64,000 nt of DNA from Jejuia sp043557195 (GTDB lineage Bacteria; Bacteroidota; Bacteroidia; Flavobacteriales; Flavobacteriaceae). Where the stretch lies: positions 4,154,001 through 4,218,000 of the forward strand of contig CP121314.1 in assembly GCA_043557195.1 (NCBI GenBank), given 5' to 3'. The position numbers and the translations under genes were made by a program. Below the pieces are notes generated by a model. The model saw only the letters and a list, made by a program, of their open reading frames with translations. It did no database searches and had not been told where the DNA came from. Shown one piece after another: positions 36,790 through 45,520 of the stretch (positions are counted from its first letter, which is position 1; each line of letters starts with the position of its first letter).

Positions 36790-36821
36790 AATTAGAACTA
36801 ATCAAATTATTTAATTTACAC

Positions 36822-39179
36822 TTAAAATTTTATTGAAATAGCTGTGCCTACTGATAATGGTTGACCTCTCCATGCAACATCATCTGGACTACCAACAAAT
36901 TCTCCAGGAGAAAACTCTTGATAATATTGCTTATCTGTTAAGTTTTTACCCCAAATATCTAGTTTCCAATTTTTATAACTTAATCCAATACGAGCGTCTA
37001 ATAATGAATAAGCATCTGTAGTATGAATTGCTAAATTACTTTCGTGCCAATAGGTCTTTCCTGTAGTGTCTAGGTTTAAAAAGCCATTAAAATTTAAATT
37101 ATCTGTTAGTTTAAACGAAGATTCCATACCAATTCCAAAAGAGCTTACAGGTACAAAAGGCGTTTTCTTTCCATTGTAAGAAGTATTATCTGTAAATGTT
37201 CCGTCTGTTCCTCCTGTAGTACCTCCATCTACAATTTCTGCATCAGCCATACCAAAGTTGGCAAAAACATCTAACCAATTAGTGAGTCGTGCACGCGTTT
37301 CTAATTCTAATCCAAATATTTTGGTTTCGTCATAATTATAAACACCAGCAATAAAGGTATTCAAATCTAATATGTATTGCTGTTGGTTATTTAATTTTGA
37401 TGAAAATACAGAACCATTAAAAATTAAACGGTCATTCCAGGATGTAGTTTTAAATCCTAGTTCATAATTATCTGAAGTTTCATCATCGAACTCTCTATTA
37501 AATAAATCGGTAGCATCTGCATTGTAACCACCATTACGATAACCTTTACCGTAGTTTGCATAAAACAATACGTTTTTTGATGCTTGATAAGATAGTGATA
37601 CTTTAGGTTGAAACTCATTATTATCTCTTTCTGAAGACGTGACAAATAAGTCATCTACTTGACTAAATTTATCTATATCATATCTAAATCCGACAGAAGC
37701 TGTTAGCTTTTCGGTTAATTTATAATCAGCAAAACCAAATAGCGCTATGGTTTTAATTTCATTTACATAATCTGCAACATCATATTCTGCAGGACCAAAT
37801 TCTGCATCTACTCCATCTGCACCATTTTGATAAACATCTTTTTCCACTTTTTGATAAAAACCACCTAAACTCCAATCTAATTTAGTATCTGTATTTGTAT
37901 TATTAATTCGTAATTCTTGATTGAATGTTTTGGTTGTCGCTTCCTCGCCTTGCGTAAATAAATCAAGGTCTATAAAATCTAAATCACCAAATGTGGAACG
38001 TTCTACTTTGTTAATAGACGTAATACTTTGCAGTTTTACGTTTCCTAAATTATAATCCATTTTAAAATTTCCGTAATTGTTAATCATATCAGACTTACCA
38101 AGGACATCGGCTACGATTACATTATTGCCTTCTTTTGGATTTGGATCTAAAACACCACCTGGGAATTCGCCATCAAAACCTATTGGATTTACAGAATAAT
38201 AGGTTGCTCCACCATCAATTTTAAAATGCTGATAGGTTGCGGAAACTGTAAAATCACTAGTCAATCTTGCTTTTATTTGACCTCTGATATTAAAGTTATC
38301 AGAGAAGTCAACTTTTTGGTCTAAAAACTCATTGGTTAATAATCCATCAAAAGTTTTGTACTGTGTAGAAAAACGATAAAACACTTTGTCTTTAGAAATA
38401 GCTCCAGAAGACACAAATTGCCCAAGTAAACTTCCGCCATTTCCAATACCGAATTTTAGTCTATTAGACCCTTTATTTGTTGGTTCTTTAGTATAAATAT
38501 TTACTGCTCCACCAATTGCATTTTTTCCATATAAAGCACCTTGAGGTCCTTTTACAACTTCTACTAAAGCTAAGTCATATAAATCCTGACTTAATAAACT
38601 TGGGTCAGGAATAGTAACACCATCAACAACAAAAGCCAAAGGTGCATCTCCACCTCTAACCTGCGGAATACCTCTAACGGTTATAAAATTAAGACCAACT
38701 GCTTGTGCAGAATTGAATTTTAAGTTTGGAACTAATGTCGAGAATGAGCTTACATCTGAAATACCTGCACTTTCAATTCCCTCAGCATTTAGTGCAGTAA
38801 CAGATTCTGGTGTAACCTGAATAGACTCTGTTCGCTTTCTAGATTTACCTACTACTCCATTAAAACCTCTAATAACGACTTCGTCTAATGATTCTGCTGA
38901 TTCATTTAACGTGACCTCAATTTGACTTTTTTCAGAAACAGAAATTTCTTGAGATTCAAAACCTATAAAAGAAAATTCTAAAACTGCATCGTTTGAAGAC
39001 ACATTAATTTCAAAATTCCCATTAAAGTCTGAAATGACTCCATTTGTTGTTCCTTTTTCAATAATGTTTACTCCTGGAATTGGTTCTCCTTGTTTATCAG
39101 TTACATTACCAGAAATAGTAGTTTGCGAAAAAGATAATGTCATTGTCAATAAGAATAACAGTAATATAGTATGTTTCAT
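36822..39179 (-). CDS. TonB-dependent receptor
   Basis: A 785-residue outer-membrane receptor. Signal peptide (KHTILLLFLLTMTLSFSQ), N-terminal carboxypeptidase-regulatory-like domain (ISGNVTDKQGEPIPGVNI ... FIGFESQEI, residues 20-97), plug domain (VRGIPQVRGGD ... VEVVKGPQGALYGKNAIGGAVNI) and a 22-strand-type barrel ending AISIKF with the terminal Phe. No SusD-like partner follows, so it resembles siderophore or small-molecule receptors more than SusC glycan receptors. The genes downstream point to a small molecule taken up here, passed by the NCS1 permease and processed by the M29/NicX-like enzyme. Confidence 0.93.
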   Translation of the reverse strand: MKHTILLLFLLTMTLSFSQTTISGNVTDKQGEPIPGVNIIEKGTTNGVISDFNGNFEINVSSNDAVLEFSFIGFESQEISVSEKSQIEVTLNESAESLDEVVIRGFNGVVGKSRKRTESIQVTPESVTALNAEGIESAGISDVSSFSTLVPNLKFNSAQAVGLNFITVRGIPQVRGGDAPLAFVVDGVTIPDPSLLSQDLYDLALVEVVKGPQGALYGKNAIGGAVNIYTKEPTNKGSNRLKFGIGNGGSLLGQFVSSGAISKDKVFYRFSTQYKTFDGLLTNEFLDQKVDFSDNFNIRGQIKARLTSDFTVSATYQHFKIDGGATYYSVNPIGFDGEFPGGVLDPNPKEGNNVIVADVLGKSDMINNYGNFKMDYNLGNVKLQSITSINKVERSTFGDLDFIDLDLFTQGEEATTKTFNQELRINNTNTDTKLDWSLGGFYQKVEKDVYQNGADGVDAEFGPAEYDVADYVNEIKTIALFGFADYKLTEKLTASVGFRYDIDKFSQVDDLFVTSSERDNNEFQPKVSLSYQASKNVLFYANYGKGYRNGGYNADATDLFNREFDDETSDNYELGFKTTSWNDRLIFNGSVFSSKLNNQQQYILDLNTFIAGVYNYDETKIFGLELETRARLTNWLDVFANFGMADAEIVDGGTTGGTDGTFTDNTSYNGKKTPFVPVSSFGIGMESSFKLTDNLNFNGFLNLDTTGKTYWHESNLAIHTTDAYSLLDARIGLSYKNWKLDIWGKNLTDKQYYQEFSPGEFVGSPDDVAWRGQPLSVGTAISIKF

Positions 39180-39251
39180 GGTTTATGGATTAGTTTTAAG
39201 ATATTTCATTTTAATAAAAGTAGTATTCAAATATTAATTATTATTAATGCT

Positions 39252-39277
39252 AATTATTAAAAATATTTTTAATAATT
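39252..39277. promoter_or_regulatory. perfect 26-bp palindrome between divergent genes
   Basis: Bases 39252-39277 (AATTATTAAAAAT and its exact reverse complement) form a gap-free 26-bp palindrome, 22 bases before the plus-strand ATG and 73 bases before the minus-strand TonB ATG. It could be an operator for both genes or a divergent-promoter hairpin; its A/T-only content lowers certainty. Confidence 0.45.
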
Positions 39278-39298
39278 TTATTTAATAAATAGGAATTT

Positions 39299-40519
39299 AT
39301 GAAATCAAGCTCATTACTGTTAACTCCTGAATACTTCAAGATTATATTAGACAAAGTATACGAAACTTTTATGTCTAAGCATAACCTTAATAAGCTTCCT
39401 AAAGCTTTGCAATTATATGGTTATGGTGCTTTTAATGATGATAAGCCAAGTTTGAAGAAAGATTTTGAAGACATTGGTTCTGAATTTATTAACGGGAAAT
39501 ACCTTTATGACAAATCACGAGAACTTGAAAAAGGCAAGCCAATAATTAAACTTAATCAACATTATAAAGACATCATTTTGCTTTATATAGGTTGTAAAGA
39601 TTTTGATGTCTTTCTTGAAGAAAATAAATCATCTGTTATCGAGTATGAGAAACAGTATGATTTAATTTATAAAGATAATGAGGACATAACTTACTATTAT
39701 TTAAATTACTATTTTGGAGAAGACGATACGATATTAAAAGGGCAAACTATTATTTCTAATAATTGGAAAAAAATTCAGCATATTTTTATATATCCTTTAG
39801 AAGATGGGACTTTTAGAGAACATTACAGTAATGGAACTATTAAGCGTCAAGGAGATACTTTAACCATTAAAACTAATACGCTTTCTGGTGACAGATATAT
39901 TGAAGGCGCAAGTGAGATTTATTATATAGGTCATAAATCACCATCAAATATAAATTATCTTATTGGTACGTATTGTACTTTCGATATTTTCACAAATACT
40001 GTTGCAGGACGTTCAATTCTTGAAAAATGTGAGAGTAAACAAGTAATGGAAGCGCAATCTAAGACGTCTTTTATTCCACCATATATAGCTTTAGAAATTA
40101 GAAATAAACGTATTGTTAATAAAAGTTTTGTCCCTAGAAATGCTTTGGAGTTATCGAGCAATAGTCCTTATGCTTCACTATACGGTAAATTACCTGGAAC
40201 CTATGAGTTGAATTTTAATTTTGATAGTGGCTTTAAAGAGACTTTAAAATTCAAAATATTACCAACAAATTATCAAATAATAACGTTAACTGATAATGTG
40301 TATATAGAAAAAGATAGATTTGAATTGCTAAACAAAGGATCAGTAATAAATTTTAGATTTAGTTTTTCAGGCATAATAGCTCTAGAGAGAGTAAATATAT
40401 ATTTCAAAACCTATTATTTAAAAGATGAAAAAGGTACACAAGAAGGTGTTTTTAGTGGTATTGATAATGAAAACAGACTAATAAACGGTAGCTTGGTTGT
40501 AAATTATGTTCAGAATTAA
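39299..40519 (+). CDS. unrecognised 406-residue cytoplasmic protein
   Basis: I do not recognise this protein. There is no signal peptide or membrane segment. Residues 1-110 are helical, rich in Lys/Asp/Leu, with a repeated-looking L.LYGYGAF and DIILLYIGCKDFDVFL. Residues 125-230 form a beta-rich part with YYFGEDDTI, NNWKKIQHIFIYPLEDG, DTLTIKTN and YYIGHKSP. The last 140 residues also look beta-rich. It reads as an N-terminal helical module plus a sensor-type beta domain, but no motif fixes a function. It is alone on the plus strand, divergent from the TonB receptor across a perfect palindrome and followed by repeat R3, so it may be an independent cargo of this variable region. Confidence 0.75.
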   Translation: MKSSSLLLTPEYFKIILDKVYETFMSKHNLNKLPKALQLYGYGAFNDDKPSLKKDFEDIGSEFINGKYLYDKSRELEKGKPIIKLNQHYKDIILLYIGCKDFDVFLEENKSSVIEYEKQYDLIYKDNEDITYYYLNYYFGEDDTILKGQTIISNNWKKIQHIFIYPLEDGTFREHYSNGTIKRQGDTLTIKTNTLSGDRYIEGASEIYYIGHKSPSNINYLIGTYCTFDIFTNTVAGRSILEKCESKQVMEAQSKTSFIPPYIALEIRNKRIVNKSFVPRNALELSSNSPYASLYGKLPGTYELNFNFDSGFKETLKFKILPTNYQIITLTDNVYIEKDRFELLNKGSVINFRFSFSGIIALERVNIYFKTYYLKDEKGTQEGVFSGIDNENRLINGSLVVNYVQN

Positions 40520-40529
40520 TTATAACATT

Positions 40530-40925
40530 CCACTCGCATCATGCTTCACTCCTACATCGTCGCATAAAAAGTGTTTATTCACGAGGTTAATATTGTTTTA
40601 GAGGAGTTCATGCATCTCGTAAACTCGATGTCAATAACATTGTAGAAGAAACTTTAAGGAATAAATTTTTTTTAAGAAACTCTAGAAAGAACTTTCGCTT
40701 TTAACCAAAGCTCAAGTTACACTTCGACTTCGCTCAGTGCAGGCTCCACGCAGAACATTATAGTCATTTTACAACAATTAGCGAAATAGCGCTTTTAGGC
40801 GATATTTGACGTAATTGCAGATATAACAACACATAGTGTTTTATATCGTTTGCAATTATGTCAAGCTAATTGTGGCATAGTTAGACAAATTAAAATGTAT
40901 CTATAATTTGACGTTATGTAAAATA
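40530..40925. repeat. intergenic repeat copy R3 (longest)
   Basis: A 396-base copy of the R1/R2 family filling the gap 40520-40959. It starts CACTCGCATCATGCTTCACTCC, keeps TTCACGAGGTTAATATTG and CATGCATCTCGTAAACTC of R2, then AACTTTCGCTTTTAACCAAAG, ACTTCGACTTCGCTCAGTGC and CTCCACGCAGAACATTATAG of R1, the 59-base palindrome (40806-40864), and ends GACGTTATGTAAAATA. It therefore has all blocks found in either other copy. No gene is seen. Confidence 0.8.
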
Positions 40926-40959
40926 GCCGCTGCCAAACGCTAGAAGAGCTTCGTTGGGT

Positions 40960-42219
40960 TTAATATTCGCAGCTACAAATACCTTTGTTGGTAGCAATCC
41001 ATACTTTCCCATCATTAGCCACATAACCGCCCATGATTTTGTTGGAGGGTAATTGATTTTTTTTGTTGAATACTTGCCATTGGCCGTCCTTTAATCGTTT
41101 TACGCCATTTTTATTTGAAAGGGCCCATACACCGCCGTCCTTATCTTCAAGTATACCAAAAACTTTGGGCATGTCCTTTTGGATGGTCCATGCATTGCCA
41201 TCTTTTATTTCCAATCCTTTATGGGTCGGTACCCAAATTCTATTTTGACTATCTATATACGCATTTGCACTTAAAAACTGTTTCTTTAAACGTTCCCATT
41301 GTCCCGAACCATCAAGCATATATACGCCGTTTGACATACTGAGTACTATGTCGTTATCTTTTGTTTCTGTAAACCCCAAAGGGATCCATGTTCGTTCTGG
41401 TAATCCGTTTTTTCTATTGTAGGTGGTCCATTGCCCGCCATTGAACATGGCAGCTCGAGCAGGTGCCGCAAGCCATAAATGTTTCTTGCTGTCTGTATAT
41501 TTCACGCTTATTACACGATTTGATATTTTATAACCTTCATCTTTCTGTACTTCGTGAAAGGTGCCATTTTCAAAATAAAAAAGACCATTTTGTGCAAAAA
41601 AATAGAGCTTTCCGTTTTCGTCTTCATGAAACCCCTTAACAAATTCACAACTGAGGCAGGGCATGTCTTTAGCTTTATAAACTGTCCATTCTTCATTGGA
41701 TAACCGTAGGAGCGCTCCTTTTGCAAATATATCCGAGGTCTCAGCACCCGATGCGTTTGATGATACTGCAAGCCATATATCTCCATTTTTAGATTCGAAC
41801 ATTCTGGTTACCACTGGCGCTTTAAAGCCCATATCTTTTGTGCGCATAGACTGCCACTGTTTGCCATCATAACGCACTACGCCATCATTGAACTTATGCA
41901 AAAAAGCTGGACCATATATGACTTCAGGGTTACTACCTACCCATACCCGGTTTTTACTATCTACCATATAGGAAGAGATGCTTTTATTCATTGGATTTTT
42001 CTTGTTATCAAGTTTTTTCCAATGCGTGCCATCAAAAATATTAATACCTCGGTCCGTTATTATCCATAAAGAACCATCTACATATTCAAATACACCTAGG
42101 GTTCTGTAATCATCCATTAAGAGCAGCTGTTCATCAGTATAACACGTCCATTTTTCCTGAGCATTACAATAAAATTGGATAAAAAAAGCAAGGCAAAATA
42201 AACGAAGAAAGGTTTTCAT
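40960..42219 (-). CDS. exported two-component-regulator-propeller protein
   Basis: A 419-residue exported protein with signal KTFLRLFCLAFFIQFYCNAQ. The mature part consists of about eight propeller blades with the repeated patterns (S/N)(K)NGDIWLA, DSKNRVWVGS, GGVWALS, KVWIATNKGI and FDGTHWK/YDGKQWQ, as in the sensor propellers of hybrid two-component systems. No histidine kinase or output domain follows, so it is a stand-alone beta-propeller, perhaps a ligand-binding or secreted protein. It lies between repeat R3 and a terminator-bearing gap. Confidence 0.85.
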   Translation of the reverse strand: MKTFLRLFCLAFFIQFYCNAQEKWTCYTDEQLLLMDDYRTLGVFEYVDGSLWIITDRGINIFDGTHWKKLDNKKNPMNKSISSYMVDSKNRVWVGSNPEVIYGPAFLHKFNDGVVRYDGKQWQSMRTKDMGFKAPVVTRMFESKNGDIWLAVSSNASGAETSDIFAKGALLRLSNEEWTVYKAKDMPCLSCEFVKGFHEDENGKLYFFAQNGLFYFENGTFHEVQKDEGYKISNRVISVKYTDSKKHLWLAAPARAAMFNGGQWTTYNRKNGLPERTWIPLGFTETKDNDIVLSMSNGVYMLDGSGQWERLKKQFLSANAYIDSQNRIWVPTHKGLEIKDGNAWTIQKDMPKVFGILEDKDGGVWALSNKNGVKRLKDGQWQVFNKKNQLPSNKIMGGYVANDGKVWIATNKGICSCEY

Positions 42220-42299
42220 ATAGCACTGTGATTAGAAATGTAATATACTGAAATTTAATTACTTAAAGAAATATTACTTCAACAGATTTCTATTCCGAA

Positions 42300-42330
42300 T
42301 GTATGATGCTTCCCTCACATAGCACGTCTT
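42300..42330. repeat. short decayed R-type repeat start
   Basis: TGTATGATGCTTCCCTCACATAG resembles the opening of R1-R3 (CATTATGCTTCCCTCCTACG) after which similarity fades. It lies in the 271-base gap between the propeller gene and the VKA-repeat gene, which otherwise contains only the terminator at 42432-42464. Confidence 0.35.
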
Positions 42331-42425
42331 AGCTCGGTACTAGCCAGTTGTATAAAACAAGTATTCATCCTCCACTGCTTTGCAATGAATTAGACCTTTG
42401 TTATTAAGCAATTATTAACTTCTTA

Positions 42426-42464
42426 AAACAAAAAAGCGAGCACCTAAAAATAAGTCCTCGCTTT
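42426..42464 (-). terminator. terminator of the VKA-repeat lipoprotein gene
   Basis: Arms AAAGCGAG (42433-42440) and CTCGCTTT (42457-42464) with a 16-base loop; on the minus strand it runs into TTTTTTGTTTT. It lies 26 bases after the stop at 42491. Confidence 0.8.
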
Positions 42465-42490
42465 CCATATTACTAATGCTTTAACTATAT

Positions 42491-43660
42491 CTATTGGCTA
42501 ATGGCCTTTAAGTGTGCATACACAGGATTACCTTTAATCCGCATTTCAATTTTTCTTTCAAAAATCTTAATACCTTTTACGGCGTTAAGCTTGCCATCTG
42601 GCGAAAAGGCTTTTACCGCATAGAGCTCGCCATTTTCAGTAACAGCTTTTACGTTAATGATGTTTCCTTCACGACTGACACCTTTTATATCGAGTTTTAC
42701 GTTGTCTTCGGTTATGGCTTTAATGTCGTAAATAGTGCCATCTGCCCCAATGGCTTTTACAGGTGCATATTCATCTTCGCTGTCCATTATTTTAACCGGC
42801 AATTCTGCCTCCCCCTCGAATGCCTTAATATTCATAAAACTGTGCTGTTTAGAATCCTGAGTAGCTTTTACATCCAACATATTGCCTTCGGCATCAAAAG
42901 CTTTTATGTCTAGGTTTTTACCATCGGTGGTTACGGCCTTAACATTCCAAATAATTCTTTTAAAATTAGGCTCGTATGGTGGCTTTGTACTATTTTTCTT
43001 TGGCATTACAAAGTTATCTTCGTTTGGTGCGGGATGCATTGCTTTTACGTGAGCGTAAATTTCGTGTCCCCTTGAGGTCATTTCCTTATCCTGAGGGTTA
43101 ATCTTTATGCCCTTAATATCATTGAGTTTTCCGGAAGGCGACATGGCTTTTACACCATAGAACTTTCCTTTTTTGGTAACAGCTTTCATTACAATAATAT
43201 TTCCATGCCTTACAACGCCAATAATTTGATGCTGCTCTCCTTCTGGTGTTAAGGCCTTGAGTATATAGGCGTTTCCATTGCTATTAATGGCTACAACGGG
43301 ACTGAACTGTTTTTTGCTTACCAGTATTTTAATAGGTAACCGCTCCCCTTCCATAAATGCTTTTACATTTAGCAATTGGTCTTGATTGGAGTTTTGAATA
43401 GCCTTTATGTCGAAAGCTTTTCCTTGGTCGTCAAAGGCTTTAACATCTAAGCTTTTTCCATCGGGTTGAATGGCTTTTACATTCCAATAGATTGTGTTAA
43501 ACGTATCAGCATCGTCGTTGTCATCGGTATCATCTAATTCAGTTTCATTATTATTAGCCTTTGAAGTGCTATTATTGCAAGATGCAAGCACAAATAAGAA
43601 TCCAAGAATAAAGAAACTATAACGGGTAATTTTGAGGCATGATTGGATTGAATTTTTCAT
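42491..43660 (-). CDS. lipoprotein built of VKA-type repeats (DUF7486-like)
   Basis: A 389-residue lipoprotein (SFFILGFLFVLASC, Cys28) with a short acidic linker. The rest is a tandem duplication of about 160 residues (approximately 55-215 and 233-389). Each half carries about eight short units of the form (V/I)KA-x4-8-G-x2-(D/N)(I/V)KA, for example NVKAIQPDGKSLDVKAFD and IWNVKAVTTDGKNLDIKAF, ending GIKI ... Y(A)H(V/L)KA. The short regular spacing suggests a beta-roll or solenoid-like fold. I recall a Flavobacteria family named DUF7486 with this look. Function unknown; probably on the periplasmic or cell surface side. Confidence 0.8.
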   Translation of the reverse strand: MKNSIQSCLKITRYSFFILGFLFVLASCNNSTSKANNNETELDDTDDNDDADTFNTIYWNVKAIQPDGKSLDVKAFDDQGKAFDIKAIQNSNQDQLLNVKAFMEGERLPIKILVSKKQFSPVVAINSNGNAYILKALTPEGEQHQIIGVVRHGNIIVMKAVTKKGKFYGVKAMSPSGKLNDIKGIKINPQDKEMTSRGHEIYAHVKAMHPAPNEDNFVMPKKNSTKPPYEPNFKRIIWNVKAVTTDGKNLDIKAFDAEGNMLDVKATQDSKQHSFMNIKAFEGEAELPVKIMDSEDEYAPVKAIGADGTIYDIKAITEDNVKLDIKGVSREGNIINVKAVTENGELYAVKAFSPDGKLNAVKGIKIFERKIEMRIKGNPVYAHLKAISQ

Positions 43661-43824
43661 AATTAATATAACTTTAGAATTAGCCTAAATTATGAAAAGA
43701 TGACACCATTTTTTATGATATTCGTCATGTAACACTTGCGTATATTGATGCTGCTGAACTCTTTAGGTGATTCGGTATAAAAACTCCTTCTCTTAGAGTC
43801 AAGAAACTATTGCCAAACCAAGTT

Positions 43825-45387
43825 TTAGTTTTTAATAAACTTGATAGTTTGTTCAGGATTATTACTATGAATATTTACCAAATATACACCTCTACCTAAT
43901 GAAGAAACATCGTAACTGTCTTGAATTGTATTAAAAACTTTAACAACGTTTCCTAAAATACTGCGCACTTCTACCCTTTCAATAAGCGCATTAGTTTTTA
44001 TGGTGAATTTTGAATTTGAAGGATTTGGAAACAATTTAATTTCGGAATAATAAATATTCTCAATACTGGATAATGTTGGATCTTTATACTTGTATAGATT
44101 ACCTGTACTAAAAAACAATTCACTGTTATGTACCGTCATTTTTCTGGAGTTAATAATATTTGGATAAGATCCGCCAATTTGTTGCGTGCCAGAAGGTGAG
44201 CCATCAGAACTCCAAAGTTTTATGACAGATGAGCTATTAGTAGCCTGAAAATATAATTTGTCATTGTAATCTATTAAATGTGTAATGTTTGCTGAAGTGC
44301 TAGGATTAACAACTAGCTCCATGGTATTTGCCGAAGTACCATCAGTAACCCATAGTTGATTACCAATACCACCACCATTCGCTTTAAAAAACAATTTTGA
44401 ATTAGAAACTGTTAGATTGGTTGGATTAGAATCTGCTATACCAGGATTAATATTCCGAACCATTGAGGTGCCAATAATGGTTGTACCATTGGTAGACCAC
44501 AATTCTCTACCATTATTGCCATCGTCAGCAGAAAAATATAAGCGACCGTTATATTCTTTAAAATCTGAAGGATTACTATCTCCATTGATATTTATATTTC
44601 TTAAAAGTGCACCACTACCTACTGTACCGTTAGACCTATAAAGTTCTCCAAAAGCATTGAAATAAATATTATTGTTGAAAGCTGTAATTTCTTGTGGATT
44701 ACTACTTCCTGCTCCTAAATCTTTTACCAAAACAGTTCCTGATGCTGTACCGTCTGTCATCCATAATTCACGACCACTTGTGCCATCATCAGCTGAAAAA
44801 TAGAGTTTACTATTTAACAAGCAGAAACCTAAAGGAAAAGAACTTGCAGCGCCTGGATTTATATCTTTTAACATAGTTGTTCCAGAAGAGGTACCGTCTG
44901 AAATCCATAATTCTTTTCCATTTACATCGTCTGAAGCTGCAAATATGAGACTGCCATTTAAAACGTACAAACCCTCTATTAAACTAGAGTTTCCATTACC
45001 GTTTATATCTTTTACAAGCACAGTACCACCATTGGTACCATCAGTCTTCCATAGTTCAAAGTTGTTACCACCATTCTTTGCTACAAAAAAAACAGTGGCA
45101 TTAATTTCAGTAAATCTTCCTTGATCAGAACCACTATCACTATTTGCAGGAGCTATAAAGCTAGGATTGATATCCTTTAATTTAAAAGTTCCGGATGAAG
45201 TACCATCGCTTATATAAGGTTCAGTATCATTAATACCCGGATTATCATCGGCATAAAGTAATAGTCCATGACTGGTTGAGGTGATACTATGTGCCTTTCC
45301 GTTAGTTGAAAAAAAAACGACTTGCGACACTTGAGCTTGAGAAATAATTGAAATTAATAAGAATAGAAAAAAGTAATTTTTTTTCAT
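43825..45387 (-). CDS. ELWxxDGT-repeat protein with type IX sorting domain
   Basis: A 520-residue secreted protein. Signal KKNYFFLFLLISIISQAQ; then about eight hyalin-like units with the core ELW.(S/T)DGT.(S/G)GT spaced 47-50 residues and LYF(S/N)A(D/N)DG between them, forming a propeller. The C-terminal 75 residues (LFPNPSNSKFTIKTN ... GRGVYLVNIHSN ... TIKFIKN) are a type IX type A sorting domain, so it is exported by the T9SS and anchored or released at the surface. The exact role is unknown. A LytTR two-component pair lies just upstream. Confidence 0.92.
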   Translation of the reverse strand: MKKNYFFLFLLISIISQAQVSQVVFFSTNGKAHSITSTSHGLLLYADDNPGINDTEPYISDGTSSGTFKLKDINPSFIAPANSDSGSDQGRFTEINATVFFVAKNGGNNFELWKTDGTNGGTVLVKDINGNGNSSLIEGLYVLNGSLIFAASDDVNGKELWISDGTSSGTTMLKDINPGAASSFPLGFCLLNSKLYFSADDGTSGRELWMTDGTASGTVLVKDLGAGSSNPQEITAFNNNIYFNAFGELYRSNGTVGSGALLRNININGDSNPSDFKEYNGRLYFSADDGNNGRELWSTNGTTIIGTSMVRNINPGIADSNPTNLTVSNSKLFFKANGGGIGNQLWVTDGTSANTMELVVNPSTSANITHLIDYNDKLYFQATNSSSVIKLWSSDGSPSGTQQIGGSYPNIINSRKMTVHNSELFFSTGNLYKYKDPTLSSIENIYYSEIKLFPNPSNSKFTIKTNALIERVEVRSILGNVVKVFNTIQDSYDVSSLGRGVYLVNIHSNNPEQTIKFIKN

Positions 45388-45417
45388 AATAAATAGGTTT
45401 TAAGTATGAATTGGACT

Positions 45418-45425
45418 CAAATATA
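45418..45425 (-). promoter_or_regulatory. candidate -7 box of the ELWxxDGT gene
   Basis: On the minus strand this reads TATATTTG, an exact TAnnTTTG match, about 30 bases before the ATG at 45387. A -33 TTG is not evident. It suggests separate transcription from the upstream response regulator. Confidence 0.45.
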
Positions 45426-45520
45426 TCTACCTATAACCATGAAAAAAGGGATGAGTTTATAATTGCTAGGTAATAATTGATAAATGAATGTAATTTGGTA
45501 ATAGCTGCTAATAAGGGACT

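Noticed and set aside
42512..42913. 133-codon plus-strand frame opposite the VKA-repeat gene
   Set aside because: A shadow produced by the internal repeats of the gene on the other strand; no signal, start context or family look.
43825..45387. CRISPR-like periodic repeats
   Set aside because: Periodicity is the translated ELWxxDGT repeat of one protein, with diverged DNA and no constant repeats or unique spacers.
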